The notes beneath the pieces are model-generated. The model worked only from the letters and a program-made list of their open reading frames with translations, was not told the DNA's origin and made no database searches. The position numbers and the translations under genes were made by a program. From contig BNVT01000044.1 in assembly GCA_025998295.1 (NCBI GenBank), forward strand, positions 1-9,382: a stretch of DNA of 9,382 bases, read 5' to 3'. Each line of letters begins with the position of its first letter. Position 1 is the first letter of the stretch. The DNA comes from Endomicrobiia bacterium (lineage in GTDB: Bacteria > Elusimicrobiota > Endomicrobiia > Endomicrobiales > Endomicrobiaceae). Shown piece by piece: positions 7,896-9,382 of the stretch.

Positions 7896-8165
7896 GTGAA
7901 AAAGATAATGTTTGAATACTTTAGGGCAATACCCGAACATATTATCAGACTTAGGCAAAATACATACAAACACACTAACCCTAAAAAGAGATCAAAGAAG
8001 CACTCGAGTGACAAAAGAAGATAAGAAGTTCAATCAAAGGAACACTCACTGACAAAAGAAGATAAGGAGTTCAATCAAATAAACACTCAAAAGCTGACAA
8101 GAGAAGATAAGGAGTTAAATAGGGAGATTTCATCAGATGATGAGGATTTAGTGAAAAATTCATAG
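7896..8165 (+). pseudogene. Small repetitive ORF remnant with TKEDKEFNQ repeats
   Basis: Unrecognised. A start at GTG 7896, overlapping the lipoprotein stop as GTGA, or at ATG 7908 gives a basic peptide beginning MFEYFRAIPEHIIRLRQN and stopping at TAA 8022-8024. The same frame reopens to give LTKEDKEFNQ, INTQK, LTREDKELNR and an acidic end (SSDDEDLVKNS), stopping at TAG 8163-8165. The first repeat unit is readable only one frame away (VTKEDKKFNQRNT). Comparing the linkers shows a four-base deletion (AAAG) between units one and two, which explains the break. An intact version would be roughly 85 residues with a basic N-terminal half and an acidic repeat tail. There is no strong ribosome binding site. 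The overlap with the lipoprotein stop suggests translational coupling. A peptide substrate for the neighbouring radical SAM enzyme is conceivable but unproven. Confidence 0.45.
7991..8116 (+). repeat. Three tandem repeats of about 41 bp
   Basis: Units begin near 7991, 8033 and 8074 and share the core GACAAAAGAAGATAAGGAGTT. The third has four extra bases in the linker. They are coding repeats of the small ORF above. Confidence 0.75.
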
Positions 8166-8252
8166 TATACATACGGGCTTTTAGCCCTATTGAGTGTCAA
8201 TATCCAACACCCTTTACACCTTGATTATACTTGTTTCTTAAGGAACAATTTG
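8166..8252. other. Short spacer with a GGGCT-TTT-AGCCC hairpin
   Basis: A five-base-pair stem with a three-base loop lies at 8175-8187, ten bases after the small ORF stop. No U-tract follows in either direction, so a terminator role is weak. Nothing else is recognised here. Confidence 0.35.
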
Positions 8253-8365
8253 TTAAAAGGTTCGAAAATAGTCTCTAAAGACAGATATAGTAATTACAAA
8301 AGACCTTTTATTAAAAGATTCAAAATAGTCTTAAAGAATAGATAAGTAATAGCAAAAGACCTTTT
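8253..8365. repeat. Two adjacent copies of a roughly 56-bp structured repeat
   Basis: Copy 1 is 8253-8310 and copy 2 is 8311-8365. Both start TTAAAAG, contain AAAATAGTCT and end AAAAGACCTTTT. Each is bounded by inverted ends (TAAAAGGT in copy 1, with ACCTTTTA at its end). Copy 1 also holds a short GTCT-CTAA-AGAC hairpin. Copy 2 overlaps the end of the broken peptidase reading frame (stop at 8320-8322). Confidence 0.7.
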
Positions 8366-9064
8366 GGACTACGATTTAACTCCAAGTTACAGGTGTTTGT
8401 AATTCTAAATTTAATACTTAAGTTGTGCAAGAGGTCTATTGCAGCAGCTATAAGTTGAAAGTAAATTCCTGATACATCTACTACAACTCTTTGTTTTTGG
8501 GGTAGTTTCCATGTGCCATCAACATCTACAAACATAATTGGTGAGGTAAAATATATCCCAACCCCCCTGCTCCTTTAGGGACAACTCCATATTTTACAGA
8601 TGCGCTTATGTGCCCAATTTCGTGGAATATTGCACATGGCATCAAAAGTGCGAGTGTTAACCAAAAACTACTGCTTTGAAGTTGTTTGTTCTCAAACATG
8701 GTATAACTTACGCCAAAAATAATGAAAGGTATTGCAATAGTCAAAAACGACTTTGAAAAGAGAAATTTAAAGATGTGGAGATGTTTTAAGGAATTTTGCT
8801 TAAATAAAACTTTTTTGAAGATAAGTCGGGCTTATCCTTGCTTTTGGTTTCTTTTATTTCATCTTCAAAAAACCCAACATTTTCTAGTAATTGATAAACG
8901 ATTTGCTCTTTTTCGCTAAGTGATTGATGATTGATTGCGGTGTTTTCATGTGACATTATGAAGTTATAAACATCTTGATTTACGACATATTTTTTGTTAT
9001 GCAAACAAAGAAGCCACTTCTTTTTAGAAGCCTTACTGTCCATCTCTTGTATTTCATATTTCAT
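8320..9064 (-). pseudogene. Broken M50-family zinc metallopeptidase with RRE-like N-terminus
   Basis: Membrane-embedded metallopeptidases of this kind accompany radical SAM enzymes in peptide-maturation clusters. Residues 1-75 or so (KKWLLCLHNKKYVVNQDVYNFI, then LSEKEQIVYQLLENVGFF) resemble a PqqD-like winged-helix recognition domain. This frame stops at 8786. One frame back come hydrophobic segments (FLTIAIPFIIFGVSYTMF; WLTLALLMPCAIF) and the zinc motif HEIGH. At a G6 run (8562-8567) the reading moves once more to GIYFTSPIMFVDVDGTWKLP, QKQRVVVDVSGIYFQ. Then similarity ends, in LSIKFRITNTCNLELN and the tandem repeat. The expected NxxPxxxxDG second metal motif is missing. ATG 9064 overlaps the upstream stop (TGATG), indicating coupling. 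Both frame changes fit a lost base in a homopolymer. The first lies on A-AAA-AAG, so recoding is possible there, but truncation still argues for a pseudogene. Confidence 0.7.
8810..8816 (-). promoter_or_regulatory. A-AAA-AAG slippery heptamer at the peptidase frame change
   Basis: In the zero frame the minus strand reads TCA-AAA-AAG-TTT. A -1 slip gives AAA-GTT-TTA-TTT-AAG, which leads into KVLFKQNSLKHLHIFKF and the hydrophobic peptidase region. The zero frame stops eight codons later, at 8786-8788. The heptamer is the strongest known bacterial -1 slip site (as in dnaX and IS elements). I did not identify an upstream Shine-Dalgarno stimulator or a downstream stem. Confidence 0.45.
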
Positions 9065-9382
9065 CAAACTGCTAGTCCCTTAACTATCTCATAGACTGCT
9101 TCCTTAGCTATCTCCTTATTTTCTGCGCAGTAGGACTTGCCCAAAGACCCTTTGTATTTTAGAGCGGCAATCCCGCAACCGCCGCCGCATATCAAGGCAT
9201 ATTCGCAATCAGAACATTCTTTCATGTTTTGTACCACCCTGTTTTTCCATTCTTTTCTTAAAGGAGTATCAACAATTTTACTGCTTTGCATATCAAGAAA
9301 ACCTACACGTCTATCTTTTTTGCCAACTTCTTCCAAACAAGAATAAACATCACCTACGGGATCAATTAGTTGGTTGTTCCCA
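9064..9382 (-). CDS. Radical SAM/SPASM-domain protein, C-terminal part (continues beyond window)
   Basis: Only the last 105 or so codons are present; the frame is open to the window edge, so the radical SAM CxxxCxxC core lies outside. The visible part is a SPASM domain: an upstream Cys (VYSC), then the CxxCxxxxxCxxxC cluster in CSDCEYALICGGGC, and a final Cys in KSYC. These would bind auxiliary 4Fe-4S clusters used when such enzymes modify ribosomally made peptides or proteins. The stop at 9064-9066 overlaps the ATG of the M50 peptidase, so the two were cotranslated. The chemistry (thioether, epimerisation, other crosslink) cannot be told from this fragment. The visible part shows no lesion. 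A TTG at 9336 is not a credible start, because coding similarity continues upstream of it (DPVGDVYSC). Confidence 0.85.
   Translation of the reverse strand, partial: GNNQLIDPVGDVYSCLEEVGKKDRRVGFLDMQSSKIVDTPLRKEWKNRVVQNMKECSDCEYALICGGGCGIAALKYKGSLGKSYCAENKEIAKEAVYEIVKGLAV

Larger units (their letters stand above)
6209..7899 (+). pseudogene. Frameshifted lipoprotein gene with unrecognised short DRHxLI-type repeats
   Basis: I do not recognise this family. The ATG at 6209 opens a lipoprotein signal: MKKKK, a hydrophobic stretch and lipobox LSSC with Cys20 (codon 6266), followed by Asp. This frame stops at 6290, but a one-base correction at the A5 run (6272-6276) joins it to a charged linker (RHATPERVKEIKEREKAK). 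At the C10 run (6393-6402) the reading moves to a third frame, which stays open to 7628 and encodes about 22 short units. At the C8 run (7577-7584) it moves again, to a C-terminal part (DPVDRHPLLTELAAK to LFGLFGKK) ending at TGA 7897-7899. Joined, it would be about 563 residues. The repeat body is C-rich with C-ending codons (CTC, ATC, GCC, GAC), unlike its AT-rich neighbours. The frame choice rests on the amino-acid repeats. The Ser/Thr/Pro-rich readings of the other frame are composition artefacts. It may be a phase-variable gene, a pseudogene or sequence error. Confidence 0.65.

Noticed and set aside
6160..7900. CRISPR array or DNA-level tandem repeat in the C-rich region
   Set aside because: The repeats are at the amino-acid level with variable spacing. 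There are no identical DNA repeats of 25-40 bases with unique spacers.

Overview
The window looks like a chromosome segment of an AT-rich bacterium undergoing gene decay. Intact metabolic genes use mostly A/T-ending codons, and several other loci are broken by small indels. My best guess is an Elusimicrobiota-type organism (Endomicrobium-like, host-associated). This rests on overall impression and not on a diagnostic marker, so treat it as low confidence.

Left half (1-5577) is ordinary housekeeping. On the minus strand lie a B12-dependent class II ribonucleotide reductase (nrdJ, 281-2563) and an acyl-CoA dehydrogenase (2825-4000). On the plus strand, divergent from them, lies queA (4504-5577), for queuosine in tRNA. 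All three frames are uninterrupted, including across a nine-A run in queA, which argues against pervasive sequencing error in homopolymers.

Right half (5578-9382) is accessory and degraded. A 125-bp imperfect inverted-repeat element (5718-5842) sits directly before a multiply frameshifted remnant of what looks like a ThiD2-type helical domain (about 5852-6131). Next comes a well-formed promoter and Shine-Dalgarno sequence driving a lipoprotein gene (6209-7899). Its body is C-rich, unlike everything around it, and encodes about 25 short units (mostly 15-19 residues, D-R-H-x-L-I-x-x-L-like) that I do not recognise. The gene is split over three frames, at an A5, a C10 and a C8 run. Directly after it is a small acidic/basic ORF remnant with about 41-bp tandem repeats encoding TKEDKEFNQ units (7896-8165), then two tandem copies of a roughly 56-bp repeat (8253-8365).

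On the minus strand at the right edge is the C-terminal SPASM domain of a radical SAM enzyme (9064-9382, continuing beyond the window). Its stop codon overlaps the start of an M50-family zinc metallopeptidase gene with an N-terminal domain that resembles a RiPP recognition element. The pair resembles a peptide-modification (RiPP) maturation cassette. The peptidase is broken by two frame changes, at A6 and G6 runs, and lacks its second metal-binding motif. The A6 run forms a canonical A-AAA-AAG -1 frameshift heptamer exactly where the frame changes.

The two most interesting points are the unrecognised short-repeat lipoprotein with its poly-C tracts, and the decayed radical SAM/M50 cassette next to a repetitive small ORF.
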